Shown in pieces: positions 42,194 through 49,610 of a stretch of 64,000 bases of DNA. Where the stretch lies: positions 310,001 through 374,000 of the forward strand of contig CAWGLY010000008.1 in NCBI GenBank assembly GCA_963823505.1. The letters run 5' to 3'. The stretch is from DATHZQ01 sp963823505 (GTDB taxonomy: Bacteria > Actinomycetota > Acidimicrobiia > Spongiisociales > UBA5794). Both the position numbers and the translations under genes were made by a program. The notes below the pieces were generated by a model, which saw only the letters and a list, made by a program, of their open reading frames with translations, ran no database searches and had not been told where the DNA came from. Numbering within the stretch: position 1 is the first letter of the stretch; every line of letters starts with the position of its first letter.

Positions 42194-42730
42194 ATGAAAT
42201 CACAGCACAGTGTCCCGAAGGTCGAAACCGACGACGTTGCCGAGTGGTTCGTCGAGCACATCGGCGATCAGTGGGGCGCCGGCGCTCCCGACGTGAGCGT
42301 CGACGGCGACGAGATCCTGATCGTCCTGGACATCGGTGATGCGGACGTCGGCGACGATCTGACCGGCGAGGAGCGAAGAGCTTCCCGCAGCGCCCGCATC
42401 AGCAACTTCCGCGAGGAGACTCGCGGCCGCCGTATGGAGATCGCCGCAGCCGCCGAAGTGCGGTTCGGCCGCAAGGTCTCATGGGGGGTCCGTGCCGGAG
42501 ACCTCGGTCTGTTGTTCACCCATCTCAGCGTCCCGGCCATGACCCGGCTCCGCATCAAGGAACGGATCGTCCTCGACACACTGATCGACGCGGGAGTGGC
42601 GCGCAGCCGCAGCGATGCGCTGGCGTGGTGTGTGCGGTTGGTCGGCAAGAACCTCGACGAATGGCTCGACGACTTGCGGGACGCCCTGGTGCACGTGGAG
42701 GAGGTCCGCAAGCGGGGCCCTGACGCCTGA
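42194..42730 (+). CDS. Conserved-looking protein of unknown function
   Basis: The 178-residue soluble protein has an acidic N-terminal half with 'DEILIVLDIGDADVGDDL' and a basic middle, 'FREETRGRRMEIAAAAEVRFGRK'. The C-terminal half, 'RLRIKERIVLDTLIDAGVARSRSDALAWCVRLV', reads like an arm plus ribbon-helix-helix or similar small helical domain. No family is recognised. The ATG at 42194 is fixed by a strong promoter directly upstream; ATG 42176 would lie inside that promoter. Confidence 0.65.
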   Translation: MKSQHSVPKVETDDVAEWFVEHIGDQWGAGAPDVSVDGDEILIVLDIGDADVGDDLTGEERRASRSARISNFREETRGRRMEIAAAAEVRFGRKVSWGVRAGDLGLLFTHLSVPAMTRLRIKERIVLDTLIDAGVARSRSDALAWCVRLVGKNLDEWLDDLRDALVHVEEVRKRGPDA

Positions 42731-42813
42731 GGTAGCCGCGGACGCATCTCTGTCACCACAGCCGAGACGCCGTCAGCTTGGCTACGCTCGGAGCCTGGCG
42801 GAGGGAGCCTTCG

Positions 42814-43227
42814 ATGAACAGTCCGCGGATTTCCATTCTGTTCTGGTCGATCTACGAGTTTGCGATCGGAGCGGCGCTGTTCCTGGTTCCCACCCAGATC
42901 ACGGGTCTGTTTGGCATCGACGAGCCGGTGGAAGTGTGGATCCGAGTCCTGGGCGCTGTTGCCATTGGGCTGGGGATCTTCTACCTGATGTCCACGTTCA
43001 GCGACAGTCGTTGGTTCTACCGCGCCAGCGTGCTGGTGAGAAGCGTGATCGCGGTGCTCTTTGCATTCCTCGCCGTGACGGACGGACCGTGGCAACTGTG
43101 GATCTTTGCCGTGTGGACGGCGCTGGCGACGATGTGGACGTATGTTGCGTTGCGCAATACCGGCGACGGTCGCAGCACAGCAGATGCGCCACAATTGCGC
43201 GACGAAGGTGAGGCGGCATCGGCGTGA
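42814..43227 (+). CDS. Four-helix membrane protein, unknown
   Basis: The 137-residue product has four hydrophobic helices: 'ISILFWSIYEFAIGAALFLV', 'RVLGAVAIGLGIFYLM', 'SVLVRSVIAVLFAFLAV' and 'LWIFAVWTALATMWTYVAL'. The last ten to twenty residues are polar. It resembles small DUF-type membrane proteins without assigned role. The lipoprotein gene that follows may be on the same transcript. Confidence 0.6.
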   Translation: MNSPRISILFWSIYEFAIGAALFLVPTQITGLFGIDEPVEVWIRVLGAVAIGLGIFYLMSTFSDSRWFYRASVLVRSVIAVLFAFLAVTDGPWQLWIFAVWTALATMWTYVALRNTGDGRSTADAPQLRDEGEAASA

Positions 43228-43286
43228 CAGGTCGATTCGTCAACCTGCCGACCGCCGGCATTTGCTCAACGAGGGGGGCAGGCAGG

Positions 43287-43847
43287 ATGGTGCATGTGTT
43301 CGTTGCGAGGCGTGGGGCGGTCGCAACACGAGCGAAGGCAGCTCTTGTCTCTGCCCTGCTTCTTGCGGTGTCGGCGTGCTCCGGCTCGCTGAGCTTCTCG
43401 ATCGGTGGGGAATCCGTTGAGGACGCTGCCGAGGCGCTCATCGAGGGTGATCTGGCTACCCAGCTCGGCCTCGAGCTGACGGCGACCTGCCCTGAGGTTG
43501 CCGATCCCGAGGTCGGCACCGAGTTCTCATGCACGGCCACCACCGCCGACGGCGAGACCGTGCAGTTCGACGGCGTCGTCGATCGCGAAGACCACATCGA
43601 GGTGGTCACCCTCAATGTGATCCCCGCCGATCTCCTCGGGGAGTACGCCGCCGCCGGAGCAGACACCGTCGAAGCATCGGTGGGATTCCCGGTCGTGCTC
43701 GATTGCGGCACAGACCCGGTCGTCCTCGATGCTTCCAACGAAATGGAGTGCACGCTCGCTGCGGCGGATGGCACGGACGCGACCACCGCAGTGCTGACGG
43801 TGACCGACATCGACACCGGCGACTTCGACATCCGCTGGGGCGAGTAG
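43287..43847 (+). CDS. DUF4333-type lipoprotein
   Basis: The 186-residue product carries a basic N-terminus and a lipobox 'LLLAVSAC', so it should be a membrane-anchored exported lipoprotein. The mature part holds two DUF4333-like units, each with a Cys pair: 'CPEVADPEVGTEFSCTATTADG' near the middle and 'LDCGTDPVVLDASNEMECTLAAADG' near the end. DUF4333 proteins have no known activity. ATG 43287 is preceded by GAGGGGGG; a GTG at 43224 that overlaps the previous stop is possible but would give an overlong signal region. Confidence 0.72.
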   Translation: MVHVFVARRGAVATRAKAALVSALLLAVSACSGSLSFSIGGESVEDAAEALIEGDLATQLGLELTATCPEVADPEVGTEFSCTATTADGETVQFDGVVDREDHIEVVTLNVIPADLLGEYAAAGADTVEASVGFPVVLDCGTDPVVLDASNEMECTLAAADGTDATTAVLTVTDIDTGDFDIRWGE

Positions 43848-44026
43848 CTCCGCAACGTCCAGCTCAGGGCTCGCAGGGCGCGTGCCCGTGCAGCTTGTTG
43901 CGGTACGTCATGGGGCACCGCAAGGCGCGTCGCAAGGTGCTGACCTCGAAACCGGCGATGCGATAGAGCGCGGGCAGGGTTCCTTCGCCTCCCGGCATGG
44001 CGTCGACCTCGACCGGCGGTCCCGCC

Positions 44027-44055
44027 TTGCGGTCCTGGCACCCCGTCGGTACATT
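44027..44055 (+). promoter_or_regulatory. Promoter of the aromatic leader-peptide transcript
   Basis: TTGCGG (44027-44032), a 17-base spacer, then TACATT (44050-44055). The leader ATG starts nine bases later, so the mRNA would begin at or within about three bases of it. Confidence 0.6.
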
Positions 44056-44064
44056 GTCCGCACG

Positions 44065-44133
44065 ATGCAGCGGCAGTACTTCTTTGCGTATTCCTTTACC
44101 GGGCCCTTGGCCCCGGCAGAGGGAGCGCGCTGA
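44065..44133 (+). CDS. Phe/Tyr-rich leader peptide of a transcription attenuator
   Basis: This 22-codon frame has Tyr or Phe at positions 5, 6, 7, 9 and 11 ('YFFAYSF'), resembling the Phe run of the E. coli pheL leader 'FFFAFFFTF'. It ends at TGA 44131-44133, about 25 bases before an intrinsic terminator and 92 bases before a chorismate-mutase fusion gene. This is the arrangement expected if ribosome stalling at scarce Phe- or Tyr-tRNA prevents terminator formation. The overlapping antisense frames lack comparable logic. Translation has not been shown. Confidence 0.75.
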   Translation: MQRQYFFAYSFTGPLAPAEGAR

Positions 44134-44158
44134 CACCACCCGCACATCGCACCTACAG

Positions 44159-44192
44159 CCCGGAGCCGAGGACGGCTTCGGGTTTGTTGTTT
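44159..44192 (+). terminator. Attenuator terminator upstream of the chorismate mutase fusion gene
   Basis: CCCGGAGCC (44159-44167) pairs with GGCTTCGGG (44174-44182) with one G-U pair, followed by TTTGTTGTTT. CCGGGC at 44099-44104, inside the leader peptide, could pair with GCCCGG at 44158-44163 and so compete with the terminator stem. Confidence 0.75.
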
Positions 44193-44225
44193 CCCGGGGC
44201 CGCCACAGATCAGGAGCCCCCACGC

Positions 44226-45323
44226 ATGGCGAGCAACGACCCTCAACCCGCAAAGAGCAGAGAGCCTGTGCTCAAGAGCCACAGGCGTCCCGACGACGTC
44301 TCGACCACAGTGGTCGGCGTGGGCAATGTCCGCTTTGGCGACGGCTCCTACCCAGTCATTGCCGGACCGGTCGCCGTCGAGACCGAAGAGCAGATCCTGG
44401 GTGTCGCCAACGCAATCGCCGAGGCCGGTGCGTCGATGCTGCGGGGCGGTGCATTTCGCGCCGAACAGTCACCGTACAGCTTCAAGGGGCTCGGTTCCCA
44501 GGGTCTGTGGTTGCTGGAGAAAGCGGGCCACGAGTTCGGGCTACCGACCGTGACGGAGGTCATCGAGCACGGCCACGTCGAGGCGGCAGCCCATCACGCC
44601 GACATGCTGGAGGTCGGTCCTGACAACATGCAGAACTACTCGCTGCTGCGGGATGTCGGCAAGGCAGGCCGCCCCGTGATGCTGCACCGGGGCCCGTCCG
44701 CCACGATCGACGAGTGGCTGATGTCCGCGGAGTACATCCTCGCCGAGGGCAACGAGATGGTGGTGCTGTGCGAACGCGGGAGCCGCGGCTTCGACCCGCG
44801 GACCACCGACACGATGGACATCTCGGCGGTCCCTGTGGTGCAGCGCATGTCGCACCTGCCGGTCGTGATCGACCCCGCACCGACGAAAGGCGGCGAGGAC
44901 ATCATCGCCCCGCTGGCTCTTGCCGGTCGGTCGGTCGGCGCAGACGGCCTCAACCTCCTGGTTCATCCCGACCCGACGACCGCCCTCGCGGGCAACGGCA
45001 GCCAACTCGACCTGGTGGCGTTCGCCAGGCTCATGGACGGTCTCGGTATCCCCTCGCTGCGTGACGAGATCGACCGCATCGACAGGGAACTGGTGAAACT
45101 CGTTGCCCGCCGCCTGCACAGCTCGGTCGAGATCGCCCGCATCAAGGCGGACAAGGGGCTGTCCATGCGGTCCCCGGCCCGGGAAGCCGAGCTCATCGAA
45201 GAGGCCAAGGACGATGCGCGCCGGATCGGCATCGATCCGGGCTACGTCGCCGAGCTGATGACCGTGGTGCTCGACCACAGTCGCAGGGCCCAGCTCGATG
45301 CGCTGTCGTCCGAGGAGGCGTAG
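44226..45323 (+). CDS. Chorismate mutase (AroQ type) fused to a degenerate DAHP-synthase-like domain
   Basis: The 365-residue protein has an N-terminal DAHP-synthase (type I, AroF-like) fold (about residues 25-275) and a C-terminal AroQ chorismate mutase (about 280-365). The mutase looks intact: 'LRDEIDRIDRELVKLVARR', 'IKADKG', 'SPAREAE' and 'DHSRRAQ' carry most expected active-site Arg, Lys, Glu, Ser and Gln. In the DAHP-synthase part every metal ligand known from the Thermotoga enzyme is changed: Cys to Val49 ('AGPVAVE'), His to Pro219 ('DPAPTKG'), Glu to Leu245 ('LNLLVHP') and Asp to Gly256. The KPRT and LKRG substrate motifs read 'RAEQ' and 'LHRG'. It probably converts chorismate to prephenate, with the first domain structural or regulatory. 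AGGAG precedes the ATG. Confidence 0.85.
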   Translation: MASNDPQPAKSREPVLKSHRRPDDVSTTVVGVGNVRFGDGSYPVIAGPVAVETEEQILGVANAIAEAGASMLRGGAFRAEQSPYSFKGLGSQGLWLLEKAGHEFGLPTVTEVIEHGHVEAAAHHADMLEVGPDNMQNYSLLRDVGKAGRPVMLHRGPSATIDEWLMSAEYILAEGNEMVVLCERGSRGFDPRTTDTMDISAVPVVQRMSHLPVVIDPAPTKGGEDIIAPLALAGRSVGADGLNLLVHPDPTTALAGNGSQLDLVAFARLMDGLGIPSLRDEIDRIDRELVKLVARRLHSSVEIARIKADKGLSMRSPAREAELIEEAKDDARRIGIDPGYVAELMTVVLDHSRRAQLDALSSEEA

Positions 45324-45328
45324 CCGGC

Positions 45329-45931
45329 GTGGAGCCGCAGGTGGTCGTCGGCGATGACGGGGTTGCTCGCTGCTGGTGGGGCGACTCCACCGTCGACTAC
45401 CGCACCTACCACGACGACGAGTGGGGGATGCCGGTCGACGATGACGGTCTGCTGTTCGAGAAGCTGTGTCTCGAGGGTTTCCAGTCGGGCCTGAGCTGGC
45501 TCACGATTCTGCGGAAACGGCCAGACTTCCGGCGGGTCTTCTACGACTTCGACTACCTGAGAGTCGCGGAGATGGGGGAGGCCGACGTGCTTCGGCTGCT
45601 CGACGACGCCTCCATCGTGCGGCATCGGCGCAAGATCGAGTCGACGATCAACAACGCCAGGAAGGCGATCGACCTCGCCTCCGAATTTGGATCCCTCGGA
45701 GCCTTCTTCTGGCAGTACGAGCCGGACGAGCATCCCACTGCTCTGGTGAGCGAGAGCGAAGAGAGCAGGCAGCTGGCCAAGGACCTGAAGCAGCGCGGCT
45801 TCAGCTTCGTCGGACCGACCACCGCCTACGCATTCATGCAGGCAATGGGCATCGTCAACGACCACCTCGACCAATGTGAAGCCGCCGAGCGCTGCCACGC
45901 TGCCAGGGCGACCTTCGACCGCCCGGGCTGA
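45329..45931 (+). CDS. tag: DNA-3-methyladenine glycosylase I
   Basis: The 200-residue enzyme excises 3-methyladenine from alkylated DNA. The Tag signature is clear: 'RCWWGDSTVDYRTYHDDEWGMPV' at residues 14-36 (first Zn ligand Cys and the His/Glu region), 'FEKLCLEGFQSGLSWLTILRKR', 'FSFVGPTTAYAFMQAMGIVNDH' and the late Cys in 'DQCEAAERC' near the C-terminus for zinc. The GTG at 45329 lies five bases after the mutase stop, with GAGGAGG upstream, so the two genes may share a transcript. Confidence 0.92.
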   Translation: MEPQVVVGDDGVARCWWGDSTVDYRTYHDDEWGMPVDDDGLLFEKLCLEGFQSGLSWLTILRKRPDFRRVFYDFDYLRVAEMGEADVLRLLDDASIVRHRRKIESTINNARKAIDLASEFGSLGAFFWQYEPDEHPTALVSESEESRQLAKDLKQRGFSFVGPTTAYAFMQAMGIVNDHLDQCEAAERCHAARATFDRPG

Positions 45932-45937
45932 TCCGGC

Positions 45938-46435
45938 TCACTCGTCGGGCTCAACCCACCACTGCTCGGGAGGCAGGTCTTCGGCGGCTGCCATGCTGAG
46001 CTCTCGGAGACCCTCGTTCGACCAGGATCGCCAACGGGTCGGGGTGATCTCGACGGCGACGTCGTCCACCGTCCCCCATGCAGCACCGACGGTATCAACG
46101 GCCTCAGCGGTGAGGTACTTCTCTCGAAGCCGGTGATTGAGCGCGGCGGCCTCGTCGGCTTCGACGATGCGACCCACGCCTTCGGCCATTGCCATGAAGC
46201 CCTTGCCCTCGATGGCGAAGGATGCGGTCGGGCGCGCTGCCACGTTCTTGGCCTTGCGGGTCATCGATGCCGTTTCGAAATAGAACCGGCCCTTCTCCCA
46301 GAGGAACAATACGAACGCCAGGTGGATGGAACCGTCAGGGTTCAGCGTGCCCACCGTCGCATTGATCGGCAGAGCGAGCTGCGCGTCGATCGCGTCCGGT
46401 GGAGGTTTGGCGAGGTAGACGTCGGCCGCATCCAT
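45938..46435 (-). CDS. PPOX-class F420/FMN-binding protein
   Basis: The 165-residue split-barrel protein starts 'MDAADVYLAKPPPDAIDAQL' and shows 'ATVGTLNPDGSIHLAFVLFLWE' near residue 30, 'FYFETASMTRKAKNVAARPTASFAI' and a C-terminal 'VAVEITPTRWRSW'. This is the pattern of the pyridoxamine-phosphate-oxidase-like family that binds FMN or F420 in actinobacteria. Substrate unknown. GGAGG lies just before the ATG at 46435. It converges on tag with a six-base gap. Confidence 0.82.
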   Translation of the reverse strand: MDAADVYLAKPPPDAIDAQLALPINATVGTLNPDGSIHLAFVLFLWEKGRFYFETASMTRKAKNVAARPTASFAIEGKGFMAMAEGVGRIVEADEAAALNHRLREKYLTAEAVDTVGAAWGTVDDVAVEITPTRWRSWSNEGLRELSMAAAEDLPPEQWWVEPDE

Positions 46436-46511
46436 GTTGCCTCCTGGGTGATTCGCTGACTTCAAGCTACCAATCGACGCCTCCGAGCGATGAGTCGGTG
46501 GTGTGCTGGCT

Positions 46512-47510
46512 TCAGTGGTGTTCGGGCTTCGCCTCTCTGGTCATCAACTCGGCAAGGGCGACCGTGGGATCCTTCCCTTCGTAGAGCACCTGGCCTACCT
46601 GCTCTGCGATGGGCATTTCGACGATGTGGCGGTCGGCCAGGGCGAGCACGCCCTTCGTCGATTTCACGCCTTCGGCCACCATGTTCATCTCGCCGATGAT
46701 GTCATCGAGCTTGCGACCTTGACCGAGACCGAACCCGACTCGATGGTTGCGAGACTGCGAGCTCATGCAGGTGGCAATCAGGTCCCCCATGCCGGCGAGT
46801 CCGGCAAATGTCGTCGGCTCCCCTCCCATCGCCGACCCCAGCCTCGTCAGCTCGGCGAGCGCTCGCGTGATCAGCGTTGCCGTCGAGTTGTCGCCAAAGC
46901 CGAGCCCGTGAGCCATGCCGGATGCGATGGCCATCACATTCTTCAGTGCGCCCGCCGCCTCCGAGCCCACGACGTCGCGATTGGTGTAGACCCTGAATGT
47001 CGGCGTCATGAACAGGGTCTGGAGCTGCGTCGCTGTGGCTTGGTCACGCATGGCGATGACGGTTGCTGCGGGCTGGCCTGCGATGATCTCTCTTGCCAGG
47101 TTGGGCCCGGTCAGCACGCCGATCTTGGCGGCGTCATGGTCCGGAAGCACGTCACGGGTGACTTGCGTCATCCGCATCAACGTCTCCTGCTCGACACCCT
47201 TGGAGAGGCTGACGATGGGGACGTCGGCGGGGATCAGGGGGGCGGCGTCGCTCAGCACTCTCCGATAGCCGTGGGAGGGCACGCCCATCACGATGACCGT
47301 CGCTCCGTGAAGTGCCTCCTCGATGTCGGAGGTCGCCGCCAATCCGGTCGGGAGGGGGCTGCCGGGGAGGTAATCGGGGTTCTCGTGTCTGCTGCTGATC
47401 GCCGCCGCCAACTCCGCCCGGCGCGCCCAGACGATCGTTGGTGCATTGGCTGCCACAACTGCGGCGACCGTTGTACCCCAAGACCCCGCTCCGATCACGG
47501 CGACCGACAT
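46512..47510 (-). CDS. gpsA: Glycerol-3-phosphate dehydrogenase [NAD(P)+]
   Basis: The 332-residue cytoplasmic enzyme reduces dihydroxyacetone phosphate to sn-glycerol 3-phosphate for phospholipid synthesis. 'VAVIGAGSWGTTVAAVVA' is the nucleotide-binding start, 'VSLSKGVEQETLMRM' and 'VLTGPNLAREI' are typical GpsA blocks, 'SEAAGALKNVMAIASGMAHGL' holds the catalytic Lys, and 'GLAGMGDLIATCMSSQSRN' the conserved Asp/Arg region. ATG 47510 is preceded by GAGGAGGAAC; longer in-frame starts upstream are less likely. Confidence 0.95.
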   Translation of the reverse strand: MSVAVIGAGSWGTTVAAVVAANAPTIVWARRAELAAAISSRHENPDYLPGSPLPTGLAATSDIEEALHGATVIVMGVPSHGYRRVLSDAAPLIPADVPIVSLSKGVEQETLMRMTQVTRDVLPDHDAAKIGVLTGPNLAREIIAGQPAATVIAMRDQATATQLQTLFMTPTFRVYTNRDVVGSEAAGALKNVMAIASGMAHGLGFGDNSTATLITRALAELTRLGSAMGGEPTTFAGLAGMGDLIATCMSSQSRNHRVGFGLGQGRKLDDIIGEMNMVAEGVKSTKGVLALADRHIVEMPIAEQVGQVLYEGKDPTVALAELMTREAKPEHH

Positions 47511-47631
47511 GTTCCTCCTCATAGTGGGTGCACCCAAGGCTACGACAATCGGAAATGGGTCGCCGGGTCCTTGCATTTCGCGCGGGGTGTGTCACGCTGG
47601 CCTCCGACTCGGACATATCGGAGGGCTGACG

Positions 47632-48945
47632 GTGGGGAACAGATCGTACGTCTTGGATACGTGTGTCCTCCTCGCCGACCCCCAGAGCCCCATTCGTTTT
47701 GACGAGCACGACGTTGTGCTGCCGCTCGTGGTCGTCGAAGAGCTCGACAGGCAGAAGACCCGGATGGACGAAGTGGGTGCCAATGCCAGGTCGGCGATTC
47801 GCTTGCTCGAACACCTTGGTGCTTCAGAGGCCGGAGGCCTGGCACAACCGAGACGGCTCGACGGCGGCGGCACGCTCCGCATCGAGCTCAACGGCATCCA
47901 CTCGACCCGGCTTCCCGAGGTGCTCGACCCGACCACCCCGGACCATCGCATCCTGTCGACCTGCCTCAACCTCATCGACGACGGAATGGAGACCGTCCTC
48001 GTCACCAAGGACGCAGCGTTGCGGATCAAGGGCGCCCAACTTGGTGTCGAGGTCGAGGACTACCGTGCCGACACCGTGCAGGTGGACGAGGCCTACTCCG
48101 GGGTCGTCGACATCTTCGTGGAGAACGAGACCATCGATCTGCTGTACGCCGACGGCAAGGTCGTCGTAGATTCGACTGACGCAATGGTCAATCAGTACTG
48201 CATCCTGAAGGCAGGAGCATCCCACTCGGCGCTTGGTCGGGTCGCGGACGTTGCCGACTCGACAACTGTGGTGCGAGTGGCGGGCACCCGGCAGGCGTTT
48301 GGCATCGAGTCCAAGAACGCCCGCCAGGCATTCGCCCTGGATCTGCTGATGGACCCTGACATCCCGGCGGTATCGCTCATGGGTATGGCAGGGACGGGCA
48401 AGACCTTTCTCGCCCTCGCCGCAGCGTTGGAGCAGACCCTCGAGGCGCAGCGCTACCGCCGCATATCGGTGTACCGGCCGTTGGTGGCCGTCGGGCGGCA
48501 AGAGGTCGGCTACCTGCCCGGCGACCTGGACGAGAAGCTCGCACCGTGGATGGCCGCAGTGCACGACAACCTCTACGCGCTGTTTGCGGGGAGCGAGCCC
48601 AGGGCTGCTCGCATCGCGGTCGAAGGTCTGCTGGAGCGAGACGTGTTGGAGATGGCGGCCGTCACCTATCTCCGGGGACGGTCGATCACCGGCGAGATCG
48701 TCATCATCGACGAGGCGCAGAACCTCGAGCTGCCAACGCTGAAGGTGATCCTGACCAGGATGGGTGCGGACTCCAAGGTCATCTTCTGCGGCGACCTCAC
48801 CCAGGTCGACAACCCCTACGTGTCGCCTTTTGGCGGTCTGGCAGCGCTGATCGAGAAGTTCAAAGGCAATCCGCTCTTTGGTCACATCACGCTCGACAAG
48901 TCGGTGAGGAGCCCCCTCGCCGAAGCTGCCGCCACGACTCTGTGA
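47632..48945 (+). CDS. PIN domain-PhoH family ATPase
   Basis: The 437-residue protein joins an N-terminal PIN nuclease domain ('SYVLDTCVLLADPQSPIRF', 'VVVEELDRQK', 'TPDHRILSTCLNL' with acidic residues in place) to a C-terminal PhoH helicase-like ATPase with Walker A 'GMAGTGKTFLALAAAL', 'QEVGYLPGDLDEKLAPW' and the Walker B region 'EIVIIDEAQNLELPTLKVIL'. This PhoH2-like pair unwinds and cuts RNA in relatives. GTG 47632 follows GGAGGG. The gene is transcribed away from gpsA. Confidence 0.92.
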   Translation: MGNRSYVLDTCVLLADPQSPIRFDEHDVVLPLVVVEELDRQKTRMDEVGANARSAIRLLEHLGASEAGGLAQPRRLDGGGTLRIELNGIHSTRLPEVLDPTTPDHRILSTCLNLIDDGMETVLVTKDAALRIKGAQLGVEVEDYRADTVQVDEAYSGVVDIFVENETIDLLYADGKVVVDSTDAMVNQYCILKAGASHSALGRVADVADSTTVVRVAGTRQAFGIESKNARQAFALDLLMDPDIPAVSLMGMAGTGKTFLALAAALEQTLEAQRYRRISVYRPLVAVGRQEVGYLPGDLDEKLAPWMAAVHDNLYALFAGSEPRAARIAVEGLLERDVLEMAAVTYLRGRSITGEIVIIDEAQNLELPTLKVILTRMGADSKVIFCGDLTQVDNPYVSPFGGLAALIEKFKGNPLFGHITLDKSVRSPLAEAAATTL

Positions 48946-49163
48946 GTGTGGGTCGCAGTTGGGACTCGGTCCCGGGGAGGCTCAGCGGATCGGCGAGCCT
49001 CGGGGCAGCCAGGCGCTGATGCCGGGGCTCCTCGCCGGCCCACCCGAAGGGCGAGAGCGGACAATCGTTCGTCGTCCGGCGAGACGGACAGCCTGCCCTA
49101 TCGGCGCGGCCTCCAGTATTCAGGTCTCATCACCGGCTGACCTGGAAGTCGTAGGCTGCTCGT
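48946..49163 (+). other. 218-bp intergenic stretch
   Basis: No gene or known RNA is recognised. TAGGCT at 49152-49157, six bases before the HIT gene ATG, is a likely -10 box of a leaderless promoter. Confidence 0.4.
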
Positions 49164-49586
49164 ATGCCTTCTGTATTCACCATGATCATCAGCGGGGACT
49201 TGCCGGCGCGTTTCGTCTGGAAGGACGATCACTGCGTCGCCTTCTTGTCCATCAACCCCCTGGCCGAGGGTCACACCCTTGTCGTGCCTCGACAGGAGGT
49301 CGACCATTGGGTCGCCGCAGACGGCGAGCTGCTCGCTCACCTCACGCAGGTTTCGCAGCGCATCGCCGAGGCCCTCCAACAAGCTTTCGACCCGCAGCGG
49401 GTGGGCTTGATGATCGCCGGTCTCGAGGTGCCGCACCTCCACATCCATCTCGTACCGATCAGCGCGGTACACGACCTGGACTTCGCCAACGCAGATCCCT
49501 CGCCCGATCCAGCACGCCTCGACGCGGCAGCCGGGGCGATCCGCGAGGCGTTGCGGTCGCTCGGTGCTACTGAAGTTGCCGAGTGA
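49164..49586 (+). CDS. HIT-family nucleotide-binding protein
   Basis: The 140-residue protein has the HIT fold: 'SVFTMIISGDLPARFVWKDD' at the start, 'AFLSINPLAEGHTLVVPRQEV' near residue 26 and the catalytic triad region 'VPHLHIHLVPI' near residue 89 (HxHxH). HIT proteins hydrolyse AMP- or ADP-linked compounds; the substrate is not deducible. Length fits. No ribosome site is evident and a -10 element abuts the ATG. Confidence 0.93.
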   Translation: MPSVFTMIISGDLPARFVWKDDHCVAFLSINPLAEGHTLVVPRQEVDHWVAADGELLAHLTQVSQRIAEALQQAFDPQRVGLMIAGLEVPHLHIHLVPISAVHDLDFANADPSPDPARLDAAAGAIREALRSLGATEVAE

Positions 49587-49610
49587 TGCGGATGCCGCGG
49601 GTGCGTTGAA

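Noticed and set aside
43864..44253. A 129-residue minus-strand frame opposite the aromatic leader
   Set aside because: No motif and a Cys/Arg-rich composition; the plus strand holds a promoter, leader peptide and terminator in meaningful order.
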